Shown here: positions 35,780 through 51,824 of the stretch, piece after piece
Layout: each line of letters opens with the position of its first letter
Numbering within the stretch: the first letter of the stretch is position 1
The notes under the pieces: generated by a model
The model's database searches: none
The model's input: only the letters and a program-made list of their open reading frames with translations
Told to the model about the DNA's origin: nothing
Assembly: GCA_022702545.1 (NCBI GenBank)
Contig: JAHRBC010000001.1
Coordinates: forward strand, 8,680,001 to 8,744,000
Length of the DNA stretch: 64,000 nucleotides
Origin: Phycomyces nitens
Taxonomy: Eukaryota; Mucoromycota; Mucoromycetes; Mucorales; Phycomycetaceae
Direction of reading: 5' to 3'
Program-made: the position numbers and the translations under genes

Positions 35780-37851
35780 ATGGATCAAGTTTGGGTTCAA
35801 TTGCTTTCAAATGAAAAGTACATACTCTCTACCATAGGAGTTGTATTATTGACAATTGGTGCCAAGGTTATCTACACACTCGCAAGCCCACATGCCAAGA
35901 CTGGAATTATTATTGCTGGCCAGCCCTTTAAAGAGATTCCCTCTCCAAAAGCTGGGTACCCGTATGTCGGTGAGTTGGAAATAAAGGTTGCTTGACATAG
36001 TTTGCAATCTAATTTTCATACAAAATACAATAGGCCACATGTTTTCAATGGGAAGCAACCCTAGTATCCAGGTTGAGAAATGGCACCAAGAACTTGGTAA
36101 TGATCATTTGCGTATCACAAGTCATATATATATTATTGATAATCTAACGTCGTGTATCTTTGTAGGTCCAATAATAAGAATCAAGATGGGCATCCAATCC
36201 TGGGTAATAATAAACGATCCAGTTATTGCACACGATGTATTTGTGCGAAACGGGACAAGAACATCTGGCAGACCTGTCCATAGTTTCTCGACTGGACTCT
36301 ACAGCAAAGGAGGAAGGTATGTTAACCATTCTAGATACCAAAGAAAGGGAGTGTCTTACTTGAGATGTCATATAGAGGTGTCTCGTTTAATCAACCTGGC
36401 AAGAGATGGAGATCTACAAGGGCAGTTGGTAATATTCTATAAACACATTTTTGCAATATTTAACTCTCTAATATAATATAATATAATCTTTAAGCAAGCA
36501 CGGTCTTGGCACAGAAATCGGTTGATAAATATACAGAGATGCTGGAAGATATTGCCGACAGACTAGTCGACACCTTGATCAGCGTATCAGAAAATGATGG
36601 ACCCCTGGTTCCTTTCCGCTACTTTCAATTTGCATCATTCAGTGCCATCATTAAGCTTGCATTGGGGATATCCGTAAAGTCAATTGATGATCCACTGTTT
36701 CTTGAACTACTTGAAATGTCTGATAATGTCATGGTATATTCTGGTATTACTGGTGACATTGGATCTTTTCTTCCAGCCCTCAAATGGATCACCATGTTCT
36801 CAAAGCTGCAGAGAAACATGGTAGAGATGGTAGAGAAACGAAACAAGAATATTACAAAACTTGTAAACGATGCAGTGGAAGGAGATGTTGAATGTCTCGC
36901 AAAACAAATGGATATTCTCAGGGCTGAATACGGACTTGTGGGTCAGGATATAAACGTTTTGTTCAGTAAGTCTGCTTTATTATTGAATTTCTTTAAAGAT
37001 ATTTAAAAAAAAACAAATTGACTAGGTGATTTGATTACTGCTGGTGGAGATACCATTGCCGTGACACTATATTGGCTTTTTGGCTATTTGCTGCAAAATC
37101 CAGATGTAAAGAATAAGATGCAAGATGAAATTGACAGCTTTATTGCCGAGAATAAGCGAACTCCTGGGTTCTCTGATCGTAATCAGCTAAAATACAATGT
37201 TGCCGTTCATCGAGAAAACTTGCGGTTCAAACCAACTACGATATTCGGACTTCCCCATCATATCACTGAGGATGGCAAGTATATTCAAAAGAAAGAAAAA
37301 GAAATCATATTAACAAGGGCTAAATACAGTTGTCACCCATGGATATTTGATTCCAAAGGGCACAGTTGCTCTTAATGGAATGCACTCAATGCATATGAAT
37401 CCAGATGTCTTTACAGACCCAAAAACATTTAATCCTGATCGCTATCTTGGAAATGAAAAAACAATGCTTGCCTCAAACAATGGGCCTATTGAAGAAAGAG
37501 ATACTTATGCATTTGGATGGGGAAGGTATGCTTCTGTACAGATACAAAAGTATTGAAAGACTATTGGCTAATTACTAGTTTTTAATAGACGTATTTGTCC
37601 TGGAATCTACATGGTAAGATGAATTAGATATTAGAGCGAACATGGCTTAACACATGTATACCTAGGCCGAAACAGAGATCTTTAATATATGTACTCGAAT
37701 CTTGGCCCGTTGCGATATTAAGCCTTCCCTAAGCAAAGATGGCACTCCAGAATACCCAGACTTGGATATAATGGTTGCCATGGGGATTGTTGCTATCCCA
37801 GAAGAGTACAAGTTGCGATTTGTTCCTAGGAAAGGTCCTCTTGAAGTCTAG
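35780..37851 (+). CDS. Cytochrome P450 monooxygenase
   Basis: Nine exons (35780-35969, 36034-36096, 36166-36316, 36376-36428, 36495-36965, 37026-37274, 37330-37525, 37589-37613, 37666-37851) give 527 residues. There is an N-terminal membrane anchor (LSTIGVVLLTIGAKVIYTL), then the C-helix region GVSFNQPGKRWRSTRAV with the WxxxR-like motif, the I-helix oxygen-binding motif AGGDT (about 314-318), the K-helix ExxR (ENLR, about 374), TFNPDRYLG, and the heme loop FGWGRRICPG with the Cys near residue 461. All catalytic landmarks are intact. The intron after 37274 has a GC donor (GCAAGT). P450s oxidise small hydrophobic substrates at the ER with a reductase partner; the substrate cannot be told. No other biosynthetic genes adjoin it. 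Confidence 0.9.
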
Positions 37852-38066
37852 TTTTATAAATAAACGAGGTTACTATATCGTTCGAACAGACCTTGGCTTG
37901 AATATCGACTGTTGATAGCCTATAACATTAATCTACTGCTCTTGGCCATAAAATTGGCATACATGGACATGGTTAAATAAGCCAGTTTTAATTACCGCAT
38001 CTATTCGGTATAGAATTTGATATAAAAAAAAGTTAGTCCATAGTTTATGCAGAGACGGTTTTTGTC

Positions 38067-39746
38067 ATGAGCGTAAAAGATTTATCAGTCTTGACGCTAA
38101 ATTGCTGGTAATATCTATAGACCCAACTTTTTTATTTATTTATTTATAGCAACTCATCTCGTAAATAGGGGTCTATACCTTGTAGCCAAACAGCGAAAGA
38201 TTCGATTAAGAGCAATTGCAGATGCTCTAAGTAATGAGAATCATGACATAATCACATTGCAAGAGATTTGGATGTTGGAAGACTTTGAGTACTTGAAAAC
38301 AAAAGTGAAGCATGTGTTGCCATTTGCCAATTATTACTACAGGTTTGAATATAGCAATAGTGGTTTGTTTTGGATTGTTATCAACACCTCGTGTATAGTG
38401 GAGCCCTCGGTAGTGGTCTGGCTATCCTTTCACGATTTCCAATCGTTTCGACCTCTTATTTCCGCTATACATTGGCAGGTCGCCCCCTCAAGATATTTCA
38501 TGGCGACTACTATGTTGGAAAAGGATGTGCTTCAGCATGTATTAACCATCCAGATATTGGGATAATTGAAGTATTTACCACTCATGTAAGCCAATATTTC
38601 ACAATTCATCTTGATTTCGTAAAGTATATTGAATGTCTATATTTTTGGTGTGTGGGCGATAGCTTCATGCAGGGTATGGAAATGTTGATGAATACGAAGG
38701 TCACCGTGTCACTGAATCCTGGGAGTTGTCTAATCTTTTAAGAGCCTCTGCTGCCCAAGGAAGACAAGTAATTGCTGTAAGGATATTGGTATAACCAAGA
38801 CCCAACCCTATATTAACTTTGTGGTTTTCAATAGACGGGTGATTTTAACAGCATTCCTACAAGCTACAACTATGCTTTGCTCAAGAAGCATGCATTTATG
38901 ACTGATGCTTGGCTCGAAGTCCATAGTAAAAGACTTTCACAGACCGGCCTAGACCCTGGCCACCGTAGTCCCCTTGAATGTATTCAACATCTTGGAATAA
39001 CTTGCGACTCTCCAGTAAACACTTGGTCCAAACATTTCTTGAAACAGCAACCCCACTCAAAACAAGTTGGTGATCGTCTTGACTATATATTTTACAGAAG
39101 TACTCCTCAGCTTATATGTACTGGATCTGTGGTAGCCATGACAGAGTGTATTCCTGGTACTCAAATGTGTTATTCTGACCATTTTGGAGTACAAGCAACA
39201 TTTTCACTCAATCCATCGTCTACCCAAGTCAATTATTCAACCCCATCAGCAATTCAATTATCCAATCCTTCTTTTACAGCCTTTCCGCTCTCGATTGCCC
39301 AGGCTGTCCTGACTTTACTTCGCCGAGACCAGGCAGCAACACGCAAAACAGCATTCAGACTTCTTTTCTTGTTTTTTGTTACCGTGTTTACATTGCTGTC
39401 TCTCTGTGCTATTACGGTGGTCGTCTTGCCGAGTTGGATTGGTCCAAAAGACAAGAGTCAATTCAAGTTTGTTCTGGGAAGCTTGGCAAGCAGTCTGGTT
39501 ATGATCGTCTCTGCTGTTGTGGCCACAATCTGTGTAGTCGTTGGATTTGTGTTTGGACACACTGAAGAACGTGCTTTGAGGCAGTTTATTGAGGAAATAG
39601 AGCTTTTGGTGGCATCTATCCAAGAAGCAAGTCGATCGAATGGCTCTTTTGGGTATTTGATGACAGACCAAGCCGGCGAAAGACATTCGCATGATGAACT
39701 TTTTAATGATTTCAACGAGAGAACAAGACTTTTAGATGGTGTATGA
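38067..39746 (+). CDS. ISC1: Inositol phosphosphingolipid phospholipase C / neutral sphingomyelinase (ISC1-like)
   Basis: Five exons (38067-38107, 38169-38342, 38399-38585, 38663-38776, 38835-39746) give 475 residues, matching yeast ISC1 (477). The endonuclease/exonuclease/phosphatase fold shows TLNCWGL at the start, the metal-binding Glu in ITLQEIWML, SRFPIVSTSYFRY, TTHLHAGYGN, TGDFNSIPTS and the catalytic SDHFGVQATF. Two membrane segments near the C-terminus (LFLFFVTVFTLLSLCAITVV and SSLVMIVSAVVATICVVVGF) are typical of ISC1. The enzyme hydrolyses complex sphingolipids to ceramide, usually Mg-dependent and phosphatidylserine-activated. All catalytic residues I can place are present. It is convergent with the kinesin gene, about 310 bp apart. 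Confidence 0.9.
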
Positions 39747-39878
39747 AAGCAGACTCTCAAGATTAATATATTTGTATATTGTTTTTATAAATATGTAAGA
39801 GAGAGAGAAAAATATTAATATTTTGTTTATTTGATTCCTAATGTACTCTAAAAGAATAGAATATTTTTCTTGTCTTTC

Positions 39879-39887
<9 letters not shown>

Positions 39888-39910
<23 letters not shown>

Positions 39911-39911
39911 T
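39888..39911. repeat. (AAT)n microsatellite
   Basis: About eight AAT units lie between the convergent ISC1-like and kinesin-13 genes. No function is implied. Confidence 0.8.
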
Positions 39912-40058
39912 AAAAAAAAACATTGTCATGATAAAAAAAAAGAATTGTGAAGGGGGGATGAAATGATAGACAGGTGGATAGAAGAGGTATGTTCAAGTAA
40001 AGGAAATATGCTAATTACAGTAGGTTTATGTGTAATGCTGTATAGCAAGACATTCAAC

Positions 40059-43357
<3,299 letters not shown>

Positions 43358-46300
43358 GATCTAATGAAGAGTAGAAAACTAGAAACTGATCAATGGTTGA
43401 TCGTGTGTTTCTGACTAGGAGGGTCGGTTCTTTTAGTATGTTTTCTATTGATATAGAAAGCAAGACAAAAGAAGATAATAGGAGGTTGAGCGTATTGTGA
43501 GGGAGCAAGAAGAGTCAAGGCCAAATAATGTAAAGGTAAAATCCACGTGCCCACAAGCGCAGGCTGGATTATTATTATTATTATTTTATTTTATTTTGTA
43601 TGGGCTTAAATCAAAAGGATCCAGAAAGTATGTTTCCAAGTGACGTAAAAGATGGGTTTGCTAATATCTTTAAGTGTGAAGAGCATGTGACTGTCTAGAT
43701 TGATTGAGTCTAACTGTGGCGTCTACTTTGACTATGGTGGAAAGAAAAGAATATGAAAGTGTTGAGTATTGTGTGTATATTGGGATCTATTTAATCAATT
43801 GGCAATTGTAAAATAAATAAATAAAGGATTGGTGGGCAGGTCAATAACTAGAGAGCAAATGTCAAGATGATCCTATTACCAACAGCAGTATCCATTACTA
43901 GATCAAATACCTTTGAGGTAAGTTAATAATAATAATAATAATAGTTGTAATAAATAGTCTTTGTATTTTCACTGACTATTAAGTTTATTTTGCTAGTACT
44001 AAAAGAAAGCCTGCTTTATTCAGCTTGTTTCAAATTATTTCAAAAAAAAAAGAAGATTATGCTACGTTTCAATCCTAAAACTGTTATAAATGTGTATAAT
44101 ACTAATTGTCAATGTACTTGGAAACCTACCAAAAAAAATTGTCTTTGCTGATTAGAAACGGCAATATTCTAATGGATAAACAAATGTTTTTTCTATCAAA
44201 TCAATGTATCACTTTGGAATTATAAGCTGTTGCAAGAGTAAGCTTCCAAATATTGGTGCTTGCGAGGCCCAATGGTCAATTGACGATTAAATGCCTAAAA
44301 GACAAGTGTATTGGCATTGAGAACCGTGTACTATCCACGTTTTCCCCTTTTTTGTTGTTGTTGCTGTTGGTAAAGCCTTGCGATGGTTGCAATTTGGCTC
44401 TGTACAGTGAACCTTGAAAAGCAAAACAACTGTGGGATTATTATGACTAGAAAACAGCATATATCTGCAGTCTGGATCCACTGCAATTCAAAGATTGGGT
44501 ATTAGTGCAGATCATTTATATGCTCCTTTTATAAAAAAAAATACACGTTCAATATTTACTGTATAGTATACATATGTCCCTGTAAATCACTTTATTACTT
44601 TCTTTGTTTAGTGATGATGCTTTTAGACCGAGAAAACAAGTATATAGACTACCTTGAAGGTTTATTACAGCAAATAGAACCGGAAATCCACCCATTGCTG
44701 ATAATAAACTTGATTATTCCAAATATACTAGACACAAAGAATTTATTTTTGAAAAGTATAATTTCCTGTTATAAGAACGTTTTTGGCTACAGAGTACAAA
44801 AAAAGTGCATATTTCTGACATGATGTACTTTACTAATAACCCTAGACTGAACCCGTATCTTATTATAATTATAATTATAATTATAATTGGGGTATAAACT
44901 AAAGACCAGAAAGCCAAAACCTACAAATAAGCATTCTTTGACCTGCTCATTACAAGAATAAAGGTTGGTTGATCCAATTACATGTCAAAGCCAAATCAGA
45001 TCCAGAAACTTGAAATTATGTGGTCTGCATTCACTATTAGATTATCAAATAAGTTGGATTTTCATACTTGTTCTAAAATTTTTTTAATGGGTTGAATTAA
45101 CTTGCAGTATAAATGAAATCAATAAAATCAATGCACATATTGCAGCAATTCTTAATAATGGCCAATTATCCAACCTGGACAAGTCATCGAGTCATTCTTC
45201 TTCTTTTCTGATTGACTATCAACGTGAAATAAACCTAGCCAATGCTCATATATATATATAAGGATGATAGGCCGCATGTATTATAGAGTAATCACTAGAT
45301 ATCCATGAATCAAATGAATAGACAAACACATTGTTTAGCGTAAAGAGACCCGACTCTTTCTTCTTGCTTGTACATACATCTGATTGGCAGGACTAAATTA
45401 TATGGCCATGTAATATTTTATGTAATATTTTATGTATTCCATCTATTCTGACAAAAACCAAATAAATTTATTGGTATATTTAATGTAAAATGACTTGGGG
45501 CTCCTTGAGATTACATGCATTCAATACTCCCAAAAAGGGCTATTTTCTATAATTGCTATTATATCCTACCTTTCAGAAAATACATGCATGCATTATATTA
45601 TATTATATTATATTCTATTCTATTCGATAATAAATCTTCTTTTTTCTTCAGTAATGGCCGTGGCTGTAGTAATGAGCAAGTTATTCGATCATTGTACTTT
45701 GGGCAGTATGATGTGATTTGCACCATTTATCCTCATAGTCCTGATGTCCCGAGAATCTCTCTCCCCCCAGACTAAAATTAAAGGAGAGGCATTAATCAGG
45801 TATCTTGCGGTTATCCAAACCAAACCAAAGGAAAAATTTACAAAGATCATGGTCGATATTTTACGATATGCTACCGACTGGAATATTAGCACTGATTAAT
45901 GGATAAATGTCCTCAATTGACATGGTGTCACTTTGGGTTGGACAATCAAATTATACTCTCATTTACTTCAATTGATCTTTATTGTATATCTAATGGCCAG
46001 TGTTTGTAAAATAGCAGCCGGAATCTATTCTGGATTTAACCCCAATTCAAATGACTTTTAAAAACAATAACAAAAAGGGACTTGTTGGATGGAATCAAGA
46101 GCCTGGTGTTACAACTACTAAGCTATTCTGCCATTTGTAAAGCATAATAGTAGAAAATTGACAAGAAAAAATCCTAGTGCTCGATATAATAATACATACA
46201 TACACATATATAATAATTCGTTAATTGATTAATTTATGTATATTTAAATGCGTGATTTGGTGTCAATTAGTAGAAAATCATCCAATTGACAGTACAATCG

Positions 46301-46822
46301 GCTTTTAATCATTGGCTGGGGGGGGGGGGAGGCCATTGTCTGGGATCAAAAAGGTGTCAATTTTAACTCTATTTCCATAATTAGAAACAGAATTAACATT
46401 CGATTGGTTATTTAACCTTGTGATTGGCCACAGCTCAGGTCGAATACTGGTTTAGATTATTATTTTTATTATTTTTGCAAGTTTTTGATCAAATGGCATT
46501 TTTATGGACGCAGATTTTTATTCAAGTGGCGCAAAATCATAAGAAAGTAAAAATATCTATGGTATGAAATATATATTTTGGAGGGTATACAGTATGAATA
46601 AAATGGAAGAATAAATGTAATACAAAGGAGGGGCTGACGAATATACAAATAAAGAGTGAGTGCACAGACGTTTGAGGAAATACAAGAAAAAGGGTCTCTC
46701 AAGGTAATAATGATAAAAGGACAGTCTTGTTTTTTGGTTTTTTGGTTTTGTTTTTTGGTTGATGTGAATGTGCGAGAGGCTGATTGTCTCTTTGTTAAGT
46801 AATAATATATGATATACATTTC
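43358..46822. other. Long intergenic stretch (3.5 kb), no supported gene
   Basis: Only short frames without motifs are seen. A minus frame at 44287-44481 has a Cys/His cluster (VHCTEPNCNHRKA) that might be a relic of a zinc-finger-like protein, but it is too short to call. Simple repeats occur at about 44855-44888 (AATTAT units), 45598-45620 (TATAT units) and 46318-46329 (12 G). Confidence 0.4.
46318..46329. repeat. Poly-G tract (12 G)
   Basis: Twelve consecutive G residues in otherwise AT-rich spacer. Single-run, so not a quadruplex by itself; assembly or sequencing error in length is likely. Confidence 0.8.
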
Positions 46823-47638
46823 CTATATGGATTGTTTGGACCGTTGGGATAACATTGCAATGGGTGGTGAGCGAAGTCTGGCCAGCGATCTCTTTATAGA
46901 CCGTCGTTCGACAGGCACACGTGCTTCGAGCACAGGAAGCCGTGGTCTGGTGGGATTGGCTGAAGATGTGGGTGTCAAGGGTGGAGAAGAGAAGAGATGA
47001 AGAAGACGGTCGTCTTGGTTCTGCCAATGTGCTGAACAGAGTCGATATTCAAGTGGGACCATGATATCGGAGCGCTCGACAAAGCGGCCTCGTAAGACAT
47101 GGCTGGTGAAGTAGGGTCCATGGCAGGAAGTGCACACTTTTGAAGACGATATATAATGGGCAAGTGGGTCTGCGAGTCTCTTGGGAGCTAGTTTTCGATT
47201 GACAATCTGTCGTGCGCATATTTCCTTGAGGCTAGGTGGATCATGAGCAAGTTCGTATTCAAGGCTGGTCTGCAGAGGGCAGTCCTCGAGCACAAGCCGC
47301 CGGAGAAAGGACAATTGTGAAATCTCGGCTGGCAATATCCCCAGAGGATTATGGGCCAAGTCCAATGAGGTAAGTTGCCTAAGGTTGCCGATCTCTTCGG
47401 GTAAGCGGCTGAGCTGATTATAAGAAAGTCCGAGGATTCGCAGTTTCTTCAGGTACCCGACCGAAGGGGTAATGTGAGAAAGTTGGTTTTTGGAAAGGTC
47501 TAACTCGAGTAAACGGGAAAGATAGCTGATTGTGTCTGGAATCTCGACAATCTTATTGTTCGCCAGCGACAGTTCTTCAAGGAGGACAAGGTAGCCAATC
47601 GTATCTGGCAATGATTCAAGGTAGTTTGAAGATCTATT

Positions 47639-47670
<32 letters not shown>

Positions 47671-48070
47671 GGGTGAGCCAAAGGGGATGATAAATCTTTT
47701 AGACTTACAAGTCCAGCTTTCTCATCATTCGCAACAGCCCGATTTCTTGCGATAGTGAGCCAAGTGAGCGCAAAGACAACTTGACCTCGAGCAGCTTTCC
47801 CTCGTGAGCAGTCGCAACTGCTGCAAAAGTGAGTTTGGGTGCCTCTTTGGGCTGAATCTTTGGTTGGGCAAGACGCGTGTCGGGATAATATTTTGCATCA
47901 ATGTAGGCGAGGTCATTCTCAAGGGATTGGGATCCTTCAACTGAATTCAAGCCATAAAGATCGGGATGAGACTTCAGGGGGTCATTAACCTGTTCTTGTA
48001 TGGTTGTAGTAGGGGTGACAAGGTAGCCAAAGGTATGAGCACCGTGGGTCTTACTCGTGGCCTGACCCAT
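46823..48070 (-). CDS. Leucine-rich-repeat protein with conserved Cys-containing C-terminal block
   Basis: Exons 48070-47709 and 47633-46823 give 390 residues. The N-terminus MGQATSK fits an N-myristoylation signal. From about residue 95 to 275 there are LRRs of the bacterial/plant-like LxxLxLxxNxLxxLPxxI type (LEELSLANNKIVEIPDTI, LRILGLSYNQLSRLPEEI, LTSLDLAHNPLGILPAEI). The C-terminal part has CTSCHGPYFTSHVLRGRFVE and VPLEYRLCSAHW, a block I recognise as recurring in fungal LRR proteins but whose function is unknown to me. A plain role as a membrane-attached scaffold is an inference. The intron contains a (TAT)n repeat (about 47634-47660). Confidence 0.8.
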
Positions 48071-48218
48071 AGTAACAATGAATACAAAATATAAAATATA
48101 AAATAAAAAGTAAAAGGAAGAGAAAGAAGACGGAGGTGACTCTTTCTCTTCTATCTATTTTTTTATGTTCAGGAGGAAGCACAAATGGAAATATCTATTT
48201 TTGGAAACATTATTTTCA

Positions 48219-49070
48219 TTACGCTGCCTCAACAAGCACCTTGAGGGTTGTTGATTGGTTTCCGGCCTCAATGGTGACAAGATGTTCTCCAAGAGACTTG
48301 ATACGACCACCCTCTGACTGAAACACAATTGTCTGTCTTTCCACCAGGAGCCCAATGTCCTTCAACTTGGAGATCACGTCATCAGCCGTAACAGATCCAA
48401 AGGTGTTGGTGCTACTGGGTACTACTGCACGCTTAAATACCAATGTTCCTACACTTGACAGACTTCCTGCAAGTTTGCTAGCACTCTCACGGCGTCTTTC
48501 TTGGTTTACGGTCTAGATGATACAAATGATGTTTAGTAACCCCAGCACGTGCCATTCTGTTGCTCATGATGGATATTGTTATTATTAATAAATATGTATC
48601 TATATTCGTACCTTGTCAGCACCGGTCTCTGTAACTGCTGCCTTTTCCAATTCTAATTCCAATTGGCGGTTACGGGGTCCATTAAAGGTAGGTACATAGC
48701 TGGCCTTTTTTGCAGGATAAAGGATGTTGCGCATCAAACCAGCTATAAATCTAAAAGTTGAGAAATATACTTGTATTTTCACTTTTGGTTTTTTTACTTA
48801 CGTCGGACAGACACAACCTCATCTATGATACCCATTAGTATTCCGGTTCCAACCAAACCAAGGTCTCTGGCTCACCTTTCAGACCAACACCGTCAATGAA
48901 TTGGTTCAGCTTGACCTGAATGGAGGCCTTTTTGTGGGCACTTCTCTACGATGCCAATCGTCAGCAGCCATTTCCAGACAGTTTCAACCCGCTAAGCAAA
49001 CCTTGGCCATGGTGCTGGCAGCCATCAATGGTCCATTAGTGCGTGCGCATGTGCGGAAGAGGAGAGACAT
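48219..49070 (-). CDS. Mitochondrial large-subunit ribosomal protein bL9m
   Basis: Five exons (49070-49002, 48945-48876, 48822-48802, 48742-48612, 48512-48219) give 194 residues. The N-terminus MSLLFRTCARTNGPLMAAS is a typical Arg/Ser/Ala mitochondrial presequence. The bL9 fold follows: SIQVKLNQFIDGVGLKDEVV, SVRPGLMRNILYPAKKASYV (the PGxMRNxLYP signature), then the C-terminal domain FGSVTADDVISKLKDIGLLV and IKSLGEHLVTIEAG. The third exon is only 21 bp. bL9 sits near the L1 stalk of the mitoribosome. The name MRPL50 is used for the yeast homologue, but orthology was not tested. Confidence 0.85.
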
Positions 49071-50460
49071 TGTGTATGGTCAAGAGTATACAAGCTCTGT
49101 CTATACCATGACAACCAGTTCAAGTAACAGTAGTGGCTTGTTTTTGTGACTGCTAAAGTGCAGGACAGGCCCTTTCTCATTCCCAACCCCTCTTTCAGAT
49201 GATTGCAAGGGCAACGGATGTCCTGGTGAGGCGCCAACTCTAACCATTCTCCAGATAAAAACCACTCCACATCATGCTCCAATATTAAATTGCTGCCCCT
49301 TGACTTGCCCAACCCACCTTTATGCATCTATAAACATATATACGCACACACCTTTAATTTAATATTTCATGCAGCCCCCCCTCACCCACCACCAAGACCT
49401 ACAGAAAAGCTTAATGGGTAAAGGAGAGTCAGCAATAATTGAAACAGTTATTTCTGGCTATTATAAACATTTATTGTTATTATTATTATTGTTGTTGATT
49501 TGTTCTCTTGGACAATTGACAGGCGGAGTTGGATGGGATGACGGCATCCGGACTATATGTTTGCAACACGCGTATGTTTGTGAAAAATAAAAAAATAAAA
49601 TAAAAGCAGCAGCACTCAGTCTTTGAACATTCTTCTATTGAGCATCCAGAAAAGATAGTAAGTTGATATTTCAGCTGTTTTTTTTTACTTGCTGGCTCTA
49701 TTGGTCGATTGGCGATCACAAGATGAAGACGTAAAAGGTTCGAAGACCTCTCTCGCGTCTATCATCAGAACACATTCATTAGCACCCTAAAAAGGTGCCC
49801 GATCATCACTGTCCGTAATCTTGGTGCCCTTCCTGAGACTGTGGATGTGGCTCCGTAAGGCCGGACATAGAGCAAACAAGGGGAAATCTACCACTACCTC
49901 CTTCAGAGGTAGCAAAACTTCCCGCTGCCATTGTTAGATCGTCTGGTAGGAGAATTTTACCATGGCGTTAAAGGGTGGCACGACATTTTCTTCACAAGAA
50001 GCTTTTTTCCTGAACCACGGCATCGCGAGTCAAGATGCTGTTGGTGGATAAAACAAAGCAAGATAAAGGCACAGACTCGTTCTTTCTTTATGTTTTTCTT
50101 TGGAAAACAGACTGGATTGGATTGCAGTCTGTCTTCCCAAAAAAGATGACATCTTGATCCAATCAATGATCTCGCAATGGTTCTTTGTGTGGGTTGTCTA
50201 TACAGAATGAATGTGTTCAATGGCGATAGACGATAAAACGAGAGTGGATATTATGTGAACAATTGCACAGCTGAATATTATCGCCAATCGACCCGTGTTA
50301 TTTATGACCCAATATCCAACGACCTAATTGATCTTGTTTATTAACTCGTTTTATTTTCGTTTTGTTGGTCTATATGGAAGTTTAAGGATCGGATTCTCTT
50401 TTACAAAACAGTAAGCATCTTGCGGAATCTGTTGCAACAACAACAACAAAAAACTAACAG
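49071..50460. other. Intergenic, no supported gene
   Basis: Contains the promoters of bL9m (left) and the Alba gene (right). A plus-strand segment around 49740-49860 (RFEDLSRVYHQNTFISTLKR then TVRNLGALPETVDVAP) looks protein-like but ends in a stop and has no partner exons; it may be a relic. Confidence 0.35.
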
Positions 50461-51055
50461 TCGCTTAAAGTGGAAGAGTATCGCAGAACAACAGAAGCAG
50501 GCACATCTGATGAAATCAAGTCCGCGGCAGACAATGAAATTGCTATAGGGTCTAATGGAACTATCACTAGCTATGTTGATGTTGGACTCAAGGCACTACA
50601 GGTAAAGCTAGGTCACAATATACTGTTAATTCAAGCCGTTGAATCTCACTCGTTGGTAAAGGAAGACAAGAAGCCCAGCATTGTGATCATTGGAAAAGGA
50701 AAGACTGTCAACAAGGCAGTTAGTGTGGTAGAGATTATCAAGCGACGAATGGAAGGTCGATTATATCAATACACACAAATCGGAAGCGCTAAATCTGTAG
50801 ATACATGGGACGCTGTCAAGGAAAAAGACTTGGACAAGTAAGTGTGTGTGAGGAGGGGGTTTGATTGAAAAAATAAATAAAAAAAAAACAAAAAGGCTTA
50901 CTTACATATTGGTGTGTGTGCGTATTTTAAAAAAAAGAATTGCAGTCACCAAACAATTGCCAGTGATCATCGTCCACCTTTCTTTGGCTGCCATTCCAGA
51001 ATTGGAATCTACTTCTGGATTCCAGGCACCTACTGGAAATGATATTTACCAGTGA
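50461..51055 (+). CDS. Alba-family protein (RPP25/RPP20-like), start unresolved
   Basis: Exon 1 (from the acceptor at 50460 to 50840) and exon 2 (50938-51055) join in frame. The Alba fold is visible: NEIAIGSNGTITSYVDVGLK, PSIVIIGKGKTVNKAVSVVE, IIKRRMEGRLYQYTQIGSAK and the last strand VTKQLPVIIVHLSL. The GKGxxxNKAVxxxExIKRR pattern is the family signature. Eukaryotic Alba proteins act in RNase P/MRP or bind RNA and chromatin. There is no in-frame ATG in exon 1: the frame runs back to a stop at 50455-50457 with an acceptor-like CTAACAG between, so a short upstream coding exon must supply the start. I could not find it convincingly. Confidence 0.75.
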
Positions 51056-51824
51056 TTCAATTGTAAATTTTTTGTAAGGATGTGTTATTATCAGCTCTGG
51101 TTTAACGGTAGAAAATTCTTGTTTATATGTACTAGAGATAGACAACTTGTTTTTGGCTTCTTCTAATTAATTGATTGTTTTATGGGAGAAATGAAACGTG
51201 AAAATATTGAGATGTTGAGAGGCAGACAAGACGAGTATACTTTATCCAATTGGTAGGCCCACAAACAGAAATACAGAATGCAAAGGTTGCATGAGGTAGG
51301 TTTAAAAGAAAAGGTAAGGTGGGCAAGAGAGGCAATGGAGCACAAGTCTCGGGACTTTTCTTTCTTTCTTTTTAATGATTAAGCATCGCTCAAAGGGGTG
51401 TGTGTTCCCGACCATGTTCAAAGTATTGCCATTCTAAATCAATAAACATTAGTTTCCAATGCATACCATATCGTGATATCCACACTGGGCTTTTGCATGT
51501 GCATGCTGGACTTTGCTTGTTTCAATAGACTGTAATGTGCTATTTTATCAATGTTATTGCAGAGTCCTATTATGGCGAATGTCCATATTTGTAGTTGCCA
51601 AAGGATCCAAGTTACATATAGCAAATAACCAGAAGCATGTTTCAGCTGTGTCAATGTCACCCAATTGCTGTATATCGCTGTCACATCACGTGACTATAAA
51701 AATTAGCTGTTCCGGCAAGTGGGTTGGGCATTGACCTTTTTTTCCTTTTGCCTGCCCTTATTTGGACCCTTTTTTTTTTTGTTACTTTACCCCCTCTTTA
51801 TTTATTCAATTCACCATTACTCCA

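Noticed and set aside
35780..39746. P450 plus ISC1-like enzyme as a biosynthetic cluster
   Set aside because: No synthase, transporter or regulator is linked, and ISC1 is a housekeeping lipid enzyme; adjacency alone is not evidence.
44020..44070. Possible third MITE fragment (GTTTCAAATTATTTCAAAAA)
   Set aside because: Only about 20 AT-rich bases match and there are no element ends or TA-flanked repeats.
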